Origin: Nevskiales bacterium
GTDB lineage: Bacteria > Pseudomonadota > Gammaproteobacteria > Nevskiales > Nevskiaceae
DNA length: 64,000 nt
Direction: 5' to 3'
Assembly: GCA_028698335.1 (NCBI GenBank)
Contig: JAQVDP010000003.1
Location: forward strand, 49,350-113,349
Shown here: in pieces, positions 46,249-55,001 of the stretch
Position numbering within the stretch: position 1 is the stretch's first letter
Layout of the letters: each line of letters opens with the position of its first letter
The notes under the pieces: model-generated
Seen by the model: the letters and a program-made list of their open reading frames with translations, nothing else
Database searches by the model: none
Told to the model about the DNA's origin: nothing
Made by a program: the position numbers and the translations under genes

Positions 46249-48402
46249 ATGCATTCAAATGTCCGATCGTCCTTGCACCGGGGAGTTCTGCTCGCGGCAC
46301 TGGTGGCGATTGCCGGTTGCGGTGGCGGAGGGGGTGGGGACACGCAACCGACCAACCAGGCGCCGATCGCCGATGCGGGGGCCGATCAGACGGTGGAACT
46401 GCAGAGTCCGGTCACGCTCAACGGGTCCGGAACCGACGCCGACGGCACCGTCACCGCATATGCCTGGACCCAGGTTTCCGGCACGGCGGTGAGCCTTTCG
46501 GGCGGCGGCACCAGCAGTGCCAGCTTCACCGCCCCGAATGCAGAAGGCGCACTCGTTTTCCGCTTGACGGTGACCGATGACGACGGGGCGACCGACACCG
46601 ACGACGTGACGGTGACGGTGCAGGCCAACCAGGCCCCGACCGCTGGGGCCGGCGGCGACCAGCAGGTCGCGGCCGGTGCGGTGGTGGCGCTGTCCGGCAC
46701 TGGCAGCGATGCCGACGGCACGGTCGCAGCCTATGCGTGGACGCAGCTGTCCGGTCCGGCGGTGACCCTGTCCAATGCCGCGACGCAGAATGCGTCATTC
46801 ACGGCGCCGGCGACGGCAGCGACGCTGGTCTTCGAACTGACCGTGACCGACGACGACGGTGCGACCGGCAGCGACCAAATCACGGTGACCGTGGTCGCGG
46901 GCGGGGCCAATGTCTCGGTGTCCGGCCGAGCGACCTTCGACCTCGTGCCATTCGCAACCGGTGGTGGGCTGGATCTGAACAACCCTGTGCAGTCGCCGAT
47001 CAGGCGTGCGACCGTGCAACTGCTCGATGCCGGCAACGGTGTGCTGGCGACCAGCGTTACCGACAGCAACGGTGAGTACCAGTTCGCCGTTGCGGCCAAC
47101 ACCCAGGTCCGGGTCCGGGTGCGGGCGGAGATGGTCCAGCAGGGGACGCCGGGCTGGGACTTCCGGGTTGTCGACAATACGCAGAACGGCGCCTTGTACG
47201 TGCTGGACAGCGCCCTGTTCGATTCCGGCACGGGGGCGGTGCAGGACCTGCACGCCGCGACCGGCTGGGGCGGTAACGACTACACCGGCGTGCGTGCCGC
47301 GGCACCGTTCGCGATTCTCGACAGCGTGCGCCTCGCTTTCGAGAAGTTCCTCGCCGTCGACGGCACGCTGGTGTTCTCGCCGCTGCAGCTGAACTGGAGC
47401 GTCAATAACGTCCCGTCGGGCGGCAACACGGCCCTGGGGCAGATCGGCACGTCGTACTATTCGAACAACAACATCTACATCCTCGGTGCCAAGGATGTCG
47501 ACACCGACGAGTTCGATGATCATGTCGTCATTCACGAATGGGGGCACTACTACGAGGACACACAGTCGCGCGCCGACAACATCGGGGGCGCGCACGGCGG
47601 TGGCGATATCCTCGACATGCGCGTGGCCTATGGCGAGGGATTCGGCAATGCCCTGTCCGGGATCGTGACGGACGATCCGCGCTACCGCGATTCCTTCGGC
47701 AGCGCCCAGGCCAGCAGCTTCACGATCAACGTCGACAGCAACAGCGTCACCAATCCGGGCTGGTACAGCGAAAGCTCGGTGCAGTCGATCCTGTATGACC
47801 TCTACGACAGTGACGCCGATGGGGTCGACGCGGTCGCGCTGGGGCTGGCGCCGTTGCATCAGGTCTGGCGCAACGGCCAGCGCACCACGCCGCTGCTGAC
47901 CAGCATCTTCACCTTCATCAGCGAGCTGAAGGCCGAACAGCCAGGCGCCGCGTCGGCGATCAGCGCGCTGGTCGACGCGCAGAGCATCAACGGTGCGACG
48001 ATGACGCCGAGCGGATCGACCGAGACCAACAATGCCGGCAGCACCAACGTCCTGCCGATCTACACCGCGATCACGCCCAACGGCGGCAGCCAGACGGTCT
48101 GTTCGATCAAGACCTTCGGGGAGACCAACAAGCTCAGCGTGCGCCGCTTCCTGACCTTCACCCTGGCGAATACCGCGACCCTGCAGATCCAGGTCACCGG
48201 CGGCACCGACCCGGATCTATACCTGTATCACGGCGGTCTGATCGACGGTTCGTTCACCGGTAACCCCGGGGTCGAGACGCTGGTTCACAATAGTGCCGAG
48301 CCTGGCGACTACGTGCTCGATGTCCTCGAGTACCTCAATGCGGACGACGATGACAGTACCGGCGGCACGACCTGCCTGACCGTGACCGTTTCCGCCTCCT
48401 GA
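46249..48402 (+). CDS. Lipoprotein zinc metallopeptidase with PKD-like domains
   Basis: 717 residues: lipoprotein signal with lipobox IAGC (Cys24) and a Gly run, two tandem PKD/Ig-like domains (about 35-125 and 126-215; both contain Y-AWTQ-SG and LTVTDDDGAT), a carboxypeptidase-regulatory-like domain (about 220-300), then a zincin-like domain with VVIHEWGHYYED (His429, Glu430, His433) and a likely third ligand Glu463 in YGEGFGN. The C-terminal part (LTFTLANTATLQIQVTGGTDPDLYLY) looks like a pre-peptidase (PPC) domain. It is probably a surface or periplasmic protease. TGGAG precedes ATG 46249. It starts 22 bp after the third PilT gene. Confidence 0.85.
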   Translation: MHSNVRSSLHRGVLLAALVAIAGCGGGGGGDTQPTNQAPIADAGADQTVELQSPVTLNGSGTDADGTVTAYAWTQVSGTAVSLSGGGTSSASFTAPNAEGALVFRLTVTDDDGATDTDDVTVTVQANQAPTAGAGGDQQVAAGAVVALSGTGSDADGTVAAYAWTQLSGPAVTLSNAATQNASFTAPATAATLVFELTVTDDDGATGSDQITVTVVAGGANVSVSGRATFDLVPFATGGGLDLNNPVQSPIRRATVQLLDAGNGVLATSVTDSNGEYQFAVAANTQVRVRVRAEMVQQGTPGWDFRVVDNTQNGALYVLDSALFDSGTGAVQDLHAATGWGGNDYTGVRAAAPFAILDSVRLAFEKFLAVDGTLVFSPLQLNWSVNNVPSGGNTALGQIGTSYYSNNNIYILGAKDVDTDEFDDHVVIHEWGHYYEDTQSRADNIGGAHGGGDILDMRVAYGEGFGNALSGIVTDDPRYRDSFGSAQASSFTINVDSNSVTNPGWYSESSVQSILYDLYDSDADGVDAVALGLAPLHQVWRNGQRTTPLLTSIFTFISELKAEQPGAASAISALVDAQSINGATMTPSGSTETNNAGSTNVLPIYTAITPNGGSQTVCSIKTFGETNKLSVRRFLTFTLANTATLQIQVTGGTDPDLYLYHGGLIDGSFTGNPGVETLVHNSAEPGDYVLDVLEYLNADDDDSTGGTTCLTVTVSAS

Positions 48403-48419
48403 TCCCGCTGGAGAACAAG

Positions 48420-48935
48420 ATGAAAGCCTTGCAGGTGACATGGTTCGGGCTGATCGCCCTCGTCGTGGGGTGCTCGCAGAACGCCGCGCCGGAGACCGCG
48501 GATGCGGTCAAGGCCACTGCCGCGCCGGCCAGCCCCGGCAAACCGGCGGCGCCGGTGTCGGTACGGTTCGAGGTGGGCACGGCCAAGGCGGGCGGGCCGA
48601 CGCCGGTGACCGTCACGGTAACGCCGACCCAGGATCTCGACGCCGTGGAAGTCCGCTACGTCGTTCCGGAGGGGCTGGACGTTGGGGTCCTGCCGAAGCG
48701 CGAGACGCTTGCGGCCAGCAAGGCCGGGCAGGCCTGGAGCAAGCAGCTGCAGGTCACTCGGCGCAGCTCGGGCAGCCAGATGCTCGGCGTCATCGTCGTG
48801 ACCCGGCAGGGCGGGCGGGAACTGGCCAAGGCCGTGAGCCTGCCGTTGGGGGATGCCGTTCAGGCACCGCCGGTGCCTGCCGAAGTCCAGCCGGATGGAG
48901 AGACGGTCATCTCGATGCCGGCGTCCTCCCCCTGA
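48420..48935 (+). CDS. Small lipoprotein of unknown function
   Basis: 171 residues with a lipoprotein signal (lipobox VVGC, Cys18), an Ala/Pro-rich linker and a beta-rich domain (VSVRFEVGTAKAGGPTPVTV, VEVRYVVPEGLDVGVLP, LGVIVVTRQGGREL) that looks like an Ig-type fold. I do not recognise the family. It lies 17 bp after the metallopeptidase and is probably its partner by operon logic. It is convergent with the DASS transporter; the 35-bp gap has only a weak CCCCG/CGGGG pairing. Confidence 0.75.
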   Translation: MKALQVTWFGLIALVVGCSQNAAPETADAVKATAAPASPGKPAAPVSVRFEVGTAKAGGPTPVTVTVTPTQDLDAVEVRYVVPEGLDVGVLPKRETLAASKAGQAWSKQLQVTRRSSGSQMLGVIVVTRQGGRELAKAVSLPLGDAVQAPPVPAEVQPDGETVISMPASSP

Positions 48936-48970
48936 TGCCGCAGACCCCGTGACTGCGTTCTCCGGGGCGA

Positions 48971-50470
48971 TCAGGGGGGCGGGCATGCGGGCAGGGGCAG
49001 GATGCTCAGCAGCCCCACGATGACGAACAGCGCGATGACGTTGAGCGCCATGCCGGTTCTCACCATGTCGCCGATCTGAACCCGGCCGGAGCCGAACACG
49101 ATGGCGTTGGGCGGCGTGGCGACCGGCATCATGAACGCGTAGTTCGCGCCGAGGCCGACGGCGAACAGCACCGGCAGCGGGTTGGTTCCGAACCCGATGG
49201 CGACCGCCGCCAGGATCGGGGCGAAGGCGGTGGCGGTGGCGGTATTGCTGCTCAGTTCGGTCGCGAACACGACCAGCGTCGCCACGGCGGCCAGCAACAC
49301 GAACGGACTCAGGGCCTCGAATCCCGACAGCCCTCCGGCAATGAAGCGGTCGACGTCGTGGGTGGCGATGGCGGAAGCCAGGCTGAGGCCGCCGCCGAAC
49401 AGCAGCAGAATGCCCCAGGGCAGGCGGATGGCGGTCTCCCAGTCCAGCGCCGCGACGCCGCGCTGCACCGGGATGATGAACAGCACCAGCGCGGCGACCA
49501 TTGCGATCCCGGCATCGCTCAGACCCGGCAGTTGCAGCCACTGTGCGAGCTGGGGGCGCAGAATCCACAGCAACGCCGTGACCGCGAAGATGACGCTCAC
49601 GATGCGCTCACCGCGGTTCATCGGTCCCAGCGCCTCGAGTTCGCCACGGACCTGTGCCCGACCACAGGGCAGGTGCCGCGGATCGAAGCGGAATGCGACC
49701 CGGGTGAGATACAGCCAGGACAGTGGCAGCAGGATCGCGACCGCCGGCAGGCCGAGACGCATCCAGTCCAGGACGCTGATGGAGCAGCCGAATTCCTGTT
49801 CCGCATAGCCGGCGACCACCAGGTTCGGTGGGGATCCGATCAGGCTGCCCGAGCCTCCGATCGAGGCGCTGTAGGCGATCGACAGCACCAGGCAGGTCGC
49901 GAAGCGGCGCGCGGACGTCGCCGCGGCTGCGCTGTCGGAGGCCGCGTTCTGCAGCATCAGCGTGACCACGCTCTGAGCCACCGGCAACAGGATGATGGTG
50001 GTCGCGGTATTGGATATCCACATGCTCATCGCGGCCGTGGCGATCATGAATCCCGCAACCAGACGCCTTGGCCCGGTTCCGGTCGCCAGGATGATGCGCA
50101 GGGCGATGCGCTTGTGCAGCCCCCATCGTTCCATCGCCAGGCCGAGCATGAAGCCGCCCATGAACAGGAAGATGATGTCCTTGGCGTAGGGCGTTGCCGT
50201 GGTGGGGAGATCCGAAATTCCGAGCAGGGGAAACAGTGCCAGCGGCAACAGCGCCGTGGCGGGCAGCGGCAGCGCCTCGGTCAGCCACCACAGTGCCATC
50301 AGGATGCCGACCGCTGCCGTTGCCTTGCCTGCATGCGTCAGGGACGCGGCATCGGACTGCGCCAGCCAGGCGTAGACGACCAGCGCCGCGAGCGGGCCGA
50401 GCCACAGGCCGAGCGTCTGGACGCGGCGGCGGTGGTCGCCGGGGCCGGCGGTGGGATCAGGGGCATTCAT
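48971..50470 (-). CDS. DASS (SLC13) family anion:sodium symporter
   Basis: 499 residues with about twelve membrane segments. The two inverted halves each carry a substrate/sodium motif: MWISNTATTIILLPVA and ATELSSNTATATAFAP. The segment GGSGSLIGSPPN is also typical. DASS carriers import dicarboxylates, citrate or sulfate with Na+; the substrate cannot be read from the sequence. GAGGG lies 7 nt before the ATG. It stands alone between convergent and divergent neighbours. Confidence 0.92.
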   Translation of the reverse strand: MNAPDPTAGPGDHRRRVQTLGLWLGPLAALVVYAWLAQSDAASLTHAGKATAAVGILMALWWLTEALPLPATALLPLALFPLLGISDLPTTATPYAKDIIFLFMGGFMLGLAMERWGLHKRIALRIILATGTGPRRLVAGFMIATAAMSMWISNTATTIILLPVAQSVVTLMLQNAASDSAAAATSARRFATCLVLSIAYSASIGGSGSLIGSPPNLVVAGYAEQEFGCSISVLDWMRLGLPAVAILLPLSWLYLTRVAFRFDPRHLPCGRAQVRGELEALGPMNRGERIVSVIFAVTALLWILRPQLAQWLQLPGLSDAGIAMVAALVLFIIPVQRGVAALDWETAIRLPWGILLLFGGGLSLASAIATHDVDRFIAGGLSGFEALSPFVLLAAVATLVVFATELSSNTATATAFAPILAAVAIGFGTNPLPVLFAVGLGANYAFMMPVATPPNAIVFGSGRVQIGDMVRTGMALNVIALFVIVGLLSILPLPACPPP

Positions 50471-50514
50471 CTACAGACCCTCGGGGCGGGCTCGGAGCAT
50501 AAGGGCGGAGCGGC

Positions 50515-50543
50515 TTGCATGTCAGGCATCCTGCGGCTAAAAT
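50515..50543 (+). promoter_or_regulatory. Sigma-70 promoter of rplM-rpsI
   Basis: TTGCAT (-35, 50515-50520) and TAAAAT (-10, 50538-50543) are separated by exactly 17 bp and lie 72 bp before the rplM start. Confidence 0.75.
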
Positions 50544-50615
50544 CCGCGGCCTTTTCGAGGTTGATCGGCGCCTGCCGGGCAACTGAACTATAACGAACGA
50601 TTGGATTTAGGACTG

Positions 50616-51044
50616 ATGAAGACCATCTTCGCCAAGTCCGAGAGCGTGAAGCGCGACTGGTACGTGATTGACGCATCGGACAAGACGCTCGGACGTCTGG
50701 CCACCGAGATTGCACGCCGCCTCCGCGGCAAGCACAAGCCCGAATACACCCCGAATGTCGACACCGGCGATTACATCGTTGTGGTCAACGCGGAGAAGGT
50801 GAAGGTCACCGGCAACAAGCTGACGGACAAGATGTACTACCGGCATACCGAGTATCCGGGCGGCATCCGTTCGCAGTCGCTGCAGCAGCTCCTCGAGAAG
50901 CATCCGGAGCGCGCGATCGAGAAGGCCGTCAAGGGCATGCTGCCGAAGGGCCCGCTGGGCTACGCCCAGTTCCGCAAGCTGAAGGTCTACGCGGGTGCCG
51001 AGCATCCGCACACGGCGCAGCAGCCGGTCGTCCTCAATATCTGA
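50616..51044 (+). CDS. rplM: 50S ribosomal protein L13
   Basis: 142 residues, the exact length of E. coli L13, beginning [20 protein letters not shown] and carrying [16 protein letters not shown] and GMLPKGPLG. It is an early assembly protein of the large subunit and represses its own operon in E. coli. TAGGA precedes ATG 50616. rpsI follows after 14 bp as in most bacteria. Confidence 0.98.
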   Translation: MKTIFAKSESVKRDWYVIDASDKTLGRLATEIARRLRGKHKPEYTPNVDTGDYIVVVNAEKVKVTGNKLTDKMYYRHTEYPGGIRSQSLQQLLEKHPERAIEKAVKGMLPKGPLGYAQFRKLKVYAGAEHPHTAQQPVVLNI

Positions 51045-51058
51045 TCGGATCCAGACTC

Positions 51059-51457
51059 ATGTCCAAGAACGTCGATTACAAGTACGGCACCGGCCGCCGC
51101 AAGACTGCGACAGCGCGCGTGTTCCTCAAGCCCGGCAAGGGCGACATCACCATCAACGGCAAGACCGTCGAGGACTACTTCGGCCGCGAGACCTCGCGCA
51201 TGCTGGTGCGCCAGCCGCTCGAAGTCGCCGAGTCGCTGGATCGCTTCGATCTGAAGATCACGGTCGCAGGCGGTGGCCCCAACGGGCAGGCCGGCGCGAT
51301 CCGCCACGGCATCACCCGTGCGCTGATCGACTATGACGAAGAGCTGCGCCGCCCGCTGCGCGCTGCCGGTCTGGTCACGCGCGACGCCCGTGAGGTCGAG
51401 CGTAAGAAGATCGGTCTGCACAAGGCCCGTCGCGGTACGCAGTACTCCAAGCGTTAA
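51059..51457 (+). CDS. rpsI: 30S ribosomal protein S9
   Basis: 132 residues with [18 protein letters not shown], the IRHGITRAL segment and the C-terminal [11 protein letters not shown] that reaches the P-site tRNA. It is cotranscribed with rplM. Confidence 0.98.
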   Translation: MSKNVDYKYGTGRRKTATARVFLKPGKGDITINGKTVEDYFGRETSRMLVRQPLEVAESLDRFDLKITVAGGGPNGQAGAIRHGITRALIDYDEELRRPLRAAGLVTRDAREVERKKIGLHKARRGTQYSKR

Positions 51458-51490
51458 TCTCGAAACGCTGGTTTCTTCGGAGTGGATCGG

Positions 51491-51496
51491 TATAAT
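51491..51496 (+). promoter_or_regulatory. -10 element (TATAAT) for tRNA-Gln
   Basis: A consensus TATAAT lies 27 bp before the tRNA 5' end in the rpsI-tRNA gap. The -35 region 17 bp upstream reads CTGGTT, a poor match. It gives the tRNA its own start site. Confidence 0.6.
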
Positions 51497-51523
51497 TCGC
51501 CGCTCCGAGGAATCACCCGGTTT

Positions 51524-51597
51524 TGGGGGATCGTCTAATGGTAGGACTGCAGACTCTGACTCTGCCTATCTAGGTTCGAATCCTAGTCCCCCAGCCA
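51524..51597 (+). tRNA. tRNA-Gln (anticodon CTG)
   Basis: 74 nt including encoded CCA. The acceptor stem TGGGGGA pairs with TCCCCCA, the anticodon arm is GCAGA-CTCTGAC-TCTGC with CTG at positions 34-36, and the T arm carries GGTTCGAATCC. The D loop has AATGGTAGGA. Confidence 0.95.
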
Positions 51598-51604
51598 AAC
51601 AAAT

Positions 51605-51632
51605 AGCCCGCTTCATAGCGGGCTTTTTGTTT
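51605..51632 (+). terminator. Intrinsic terminator after tRNA-Gln
   Basis: AGCCCGC and GCGGGCT form a 7-bp stem around TTCATA, followed by TTTTGTTT. It starts 8 nt after the CCA end. Confidence 0.9.
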
Positions 51633-51935
51633 GGGCGCGGCAGAGGGGTGAGGACCGGCGCGGCGTCTCGTGCCGCGCAAGGTTCGACGCGCGTGGCGTG
51701 AGCCGGTGAAGAACGTCGCCGTTTGCGGCGACGGCCGGCAGGGCAACGTCTCCCGGATTTCTCTAAAGGGCGGGCTCCATTCATCGACCATACGGCCTCC
51801 TTCCGTCGGCCCGATCCGGAACTTGACCGTCCATGGCGCGATGATCCCTGAGCGACCCTGCGTCTGGCGACATGCCTGCTCCCGGCCCAGGATCGCCTCA
51901 AGCCGCGGTCCCCGAGGAGGACGTCTTTCCCGCTC
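51633..51935. other. Intergenic stretch with one stem-loop, no gene seen
   Basis: About 300 bp between the tRNA terminator and the next gene. Open frames here are short and lack ribosome-binding sites or recognisable protein sequence. The one visible structure is a perfect stem-loop at 51714-51733 (CGTCGCCG, loop TTTG, CGGCGACG) without a U-tract. Confidence 0.5.
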
Positions 51936-52397
51936 ATGTCGGTCTCTGAATTCACCCTGCCGAACGGTCTGGCGCCGCGCCCTTTTCTTGAAGGGATGCG
52001 CAACCGGGTGCTGCGGGTGACGACAGGGATGCGTCCGGGGCCACAGCGCCTGGAACTTGCGATCGAGGCATTCTGGTATGCCGCACTGGAAGCGACCAGC
52101 AGCGGGCAGACCCGGATTCCGTGGAGCAGCTTCGCCGGCGGCACGCATCCGTTGCGGGGGCTGATCGATCCGCTGCGTCTGATGATCCGCTCGGAGCTGA
52201 TGAATTCCGGCCTGGTCGCGCCGGATGCATTGACGGCACAGGCGCTGGACCAGATCCTCGGGGTGGCCGAAGCCGAAGCCGCGAGCGGAAAGGCGATGCC
52301 GGAGAACCGCGAGCTGTTCTGTCGCTGGCTGGAACGGCAGGTCTCCAGTCAGAGCGGGACCGAAGGCATCGCTGCCACGGTGCACCAGGCCGCCTGA
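51936..52397 (+). CDS. Hypothetical protein, 153 residues
   Basis: I do not recognise the family. The frame has the codon use of its neighbours (mostly G or C in third position) and a balanced, soluble composition: LELAIEAFWYAALEATSSG, IPWSSFAGGTHPLRGL and a helical C-terminal half ending HQAA. No signal peptide or membrane helix is seen. The nearest Shine-Dalgarno-like run (GAGGAGG) is about 17 nt upstream of ATG, so the start is uncertain. It precedes the acyl-CoA ligase by 190 bp on the same strand, but a shared role is not shown. Confidence 0.6.
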   Translation: MSVSEFTLPNGLAPRPFLEGMRNRVLRVTTGMRPGPQRLELAIEAFWYAALEATSSGQTRIPWSSFAGGTHPLRGLIDPLRLMIRSELMNSGLVAPDALTAQALDQILGVAEAEAASGKAMPENRELFCRWLERQVSSQSGTEGIAATVHQAA

Positions 52398-52587
52398 CCG
52401 CCGGGGTGTCGCCCGGCGTTCCGGGCCTCATGCGTCGTTGACATTCCAAGCTGTCGCGCCGGCGATTGTCGGTGCGGGTCATGCAGGGGACAGTCTCCTC
52501 CATCATAAACGTCCATCGGCCCCGATCGGGGATGGGCACGCGGTCGCGGTCCTGCGACCCCTGAACGATGCGAGGAGAACGGTTTCG

Positions 52588-54402
52588 ATGAGCAGGTCTG
52601 GCGATGTGGTGGGCGTTGGCGATCTGGTACGCGGCGTCATCGCGACGGTTCCGGAGGTGGCGTCAGTCAACCGTGGCCTGTTCAATCTGCTGCGCTTCGG
52701 CCCGGATGACATCGGCTCGATCGGTCTGCGCCTGCAACAACTGGCGGAGCAGCATCCGCACCGGATCGCGCTGCGTTTCGAGGGACGCGACTGGAGTTAT
52801 GCCGATCTCAATGCCTGGTCGAACCGTGTCGCCTCGGTCCTGAGAACGCGCGGCGTCCGGCCGGGACGGCGAGTCGCCATCATGATGGAGAACCGGGCGG
52901 AGGTTCTGCCCTGCATGCTGGCGGTGACCAAACTCGGCGCCGTGGCCTGCATGATCAACGTGCAGCAACGTGGCGAGGTGCTGGCGCACAGCCTGAAGCT
53001 GACCGAGGCTGCGCATGCCATCGTCGGTGCCGAGTGCGCCGATGCGGTCTCGCAGCTGCTGGCGCAGGATTCCGCGCTGGAGCATCTGCAGGTTCTCTGG
53101 GAGGGCGAGGGCCAGTGTCCGGCACGCTGGGAGGATCTGCGGTCTCTCGGCGCCGGCGCGCCGGCGGACAATCCGCCCGAGGTCGAGCGGATCCGTATGC
53201 GCCAGCCGTGTTTCTATATCTTCACGTCCGGGACCACCGGCCTGCCGAAGGCGTCGGTGATGACCCACTACCGCTGGCTGCGGGGCATGGCCGGGCTCGG
53301 CCAGATGAGCCTGCGGCTGCGCGGCGATGACGTCCTGTACTGCTGTCTGCCGCTTTACCACAACAATGCACTGACGGTTTCGCTCGGGGCGGTGTTCGGA
53401 GCGGGGGCGACCTTCGCGCTGGGGCGCAAGTTCAGCGCATCCAGGTTCTGGGACGAGGTGCGGGCCAGCGACGCGACCTCTTTCTGCTACATCGGCGAAC
53501 TGTGCCGTTATCTGCTGAACCGGCCGGATGATCCGCGGGACCGGGACCACCGTGTGCGGGTCATCGTCGGCAACGGGTTGCGGCCGGAGATCTGGGACGC
53601 GTTCCGCGAGCGTTTCGGCATCGACCGCGTCTGCGAGTTCTATGGGGCCAGTGAGAGCAATCTGGCGTTTGCCAACGGATTCGGGCTCGAACGCACGGCC
53701 GGGTTCTGCCCGCTGCCGTTTGCCATCGTCGAATTCGACGTGCTCGACGAGCAACCGGTGCGCGACCGAAAAGGCCATCTGCGTAGGGTGTCCCGCGGCG
53801 GGACCGGGCTGCTGATCACCGAAGTGACGGACAAGGCCCCGTTCGAGGGCTACACCGATGCGCGTGCGACCGAAGCCAAACTGCTGCGCGATGTGTTCAA
53901 GCGCGGCGACGTCTGGTTCAACACCGGCGATCTGGTGCGCGACCAGGGCTTCCGCCACATCCAGTTCGTCGACCGTATCGGCGACACCTTCCGCTGGAAA
54001 GGCGAAAACGTCGCGACCACCGAGGTCGAAGCGGCACTGAACCGTTTCGATGGCATCGAACACGCCGTCGTCTACGGGGTGCAGGTGCCGCACGCCGACG
54101 GTCGCGCCGGCATGGCGGCGGTCTCTTTCGCCGAGGCGCCGACGCCCGAACGGCTCCGGGCCCTTGCCGCCCATCTGCGGGCGGTCCTGCCCGCGTATGC
54201 GGTGCCGGTGTTCCTGCGGCTGCGCCAGGAACACGAAGTCACCGGCACGTTCAAGTTCCGCAAGGGCGAGCTCAAGCAGCAGGGCTTCGATCCGGAACAG
54301 GTCGACGAACCGCTGTACTGGCTGGCCGACCCCGACCACGGTTACGCACCGCTGGGTCGGGCGCAGTTCGACAAGATCGCGGCGGGCGGGATCAGGCTGT
54401 AG
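52588..54402 (+). CDS. Long-chain acyl-CoA synthetase, FATP/SLC27 type
   Basis: 604 residues of the adenylate-forming family. The AMP-binding P-loop is YIFTSGTTGLPKAS (about 210-224), followed by YHNNALTVSLG, FYGASESNLAF and the hinge RDQGFRHIQFVDRIGDTFRWKGE (quoted to here only as DRIGDTFRWKGE). The HYRWLRG and GTFKFRKGELK segments are typical of the very-long/long-chain FATP branch. It would activate exogenous fatty acids, bile-acid-like or other lipid acids to CoA esters. GAGGAG lies 10 nt before ATG 52588. It opens a four-gene plus-strand lipid cluster. Confidence 0.92.
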   Translation: MSRSGDVVGVGDLVRGVIATVPEVASVNRGLFNLLRFGPDDIGSIGLRLQQLAEQHPHRIALRFEGRDWSYADLNAWSNRVASVLRTRGVRPGRRVAIMMENRAEVLPCMLAVTKLGAVACMINVQQRGEVLAHSLKLTEAAHAIVGAECADAVSQLLAQDSALEHLQVLWEGEGQCPARWEDLRSLGAGAPADNPPEVERIRMRQPCFYIFTSGTTGLPKASVMTHYRWLRGMAGLGQMSLRLRGDDVLYCCLPLYHNNALTVSLGAVFGAGATFALGRKFSASRFWDEVRASDATSFCYIGELCRYLLNRPDDPRDRDHRVRVIVGNGLRPEIWDAFRERFGIDRVCEFYGASESNLAFANGFGLERTAGFCPLPFAIVEFDVLDEQPVRDRKGHLRRVSRGGTGLLITEVTDKAPFEGYTDARATEAKLLRDVFKRGDVWFNTGDLVRDQGFRHIQFVDRIGDTFRWKGENVATTEVEAALNRFDGIEHAVVYGVQVPHADGRAGMAAVSFAEAPTPERLRALAAHLRAVLPAYAVPVFLRLRQEHEVTGTFKFRKGELKQQGFDPEQVDEPLYWLADPDHGYAPLGRAQFDKIAAGGIRL

Positions 54403-54506
54403 TTGGCCGTCAGGCCTGCCGGGGTGTTCGTCCGGCCAAGGTGCCGCGCCGCGCCGTCGGTCACTCTCGACGACACGATCGATTACAACATGTAGATGAG
54501 GAGACC

Positions 54507-55001
54507 ATGCAGGTTCGGATCAGCATCGAGCGTAGCCTCGACGTGCCGGTGCCTTACCCGCAGGCGATGAGCCTGCTGGAGGATTATCCGCGAGTCATCC
54601 GGCGGTTCCCGAAAATGCGGCGTCTGACCCGCTTGGGGCAGGACCGCTACCTGAGCGAACTGGCGCCGATCGGCTCCAAGATCGCGGGGATCGCTCACGA
54701 GGTCAGCTACGCCGCGCACTACGAGGTCGATCCGGGTGCAGGGCGACTGCACTGGATGCCGCTGGAGGGACACGGCAACGCTCGCATCGAAGGGGCGTTG
54801 CAGGTGATCGAGCATGATCGGGGTGCGCGCCTCGAATTCGATGTGCGCGGAGAACTGCGCGATGTTCCGGTGCCGCTGATGTACCGCCTGGTGGCGCCGC
54901 CGTTCATCCAGGGCAAGTTCACACGCCTGATCGACGTTTTCCTCGAGATCACCCGCGAGGCGATCGAGAGTGGCGATGGGGCCGGTGGAGATACGCGATG
55001 A
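54507..55001 (+). CDS. SRPBCC-family (START-like) lipid-binding protein
   Basis: 164 residues with the helix-grip pattern of SRPBCC/polyketide-cyclase-like proteins: IERSLDVPVPYPQAMSLLED, IRRFPKMRRLTRLG and a C-terminal helix FIQGKFTRLIDVFLEITREA. Such proteins bind hydrophobic ligands in a deep pocket. ATGAGGAGACC gives a strong ribosome-binding site for ATG 54507. The stop overlaps the next start (ATGA), so it is coupled to an acyl-CoA dehydrogenase; a role in presenting or sensing the substrate is possible. Confidence 0.8.
   Translation: MQVRISIERSLDVPVPYPQAMSLLEDYPRVIRRFPKMRRLTRLGQDRYLSELAPIGSKIAGIAHEVSYAAHYEVDPGAGRLHWMPLEGHGNARIEGALQVIEHDRGARLEFDVRGELRDVPVPLMYRLVAPPFIQGKFTRLIDVFLEITREAIESGDGAGGDTR

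Noticed and set aside
43857-46355. An 832-codon minus-strand frame across pilT, pilU and the third ATPase
   Set aside because: Its repeats mirror the three homologous ATPase genes on the other strand, so it is a shadow of them.
51570-52385. A 271-codon minus-strand frame over the tRNA terminator and the small hypothetical gene
   Set aside because: It runs into the tRNA-Gln gene and its terminator and has no ribosome-binding site; the plus-strand frame has better codon use.
52441-52470. A near-consensus TTGACA upstream of the acyl-CoA ligase
   Set aside because: No acceptable -10 sequence is present at 16-19 bp spacing, so it was not listed as a promoter.
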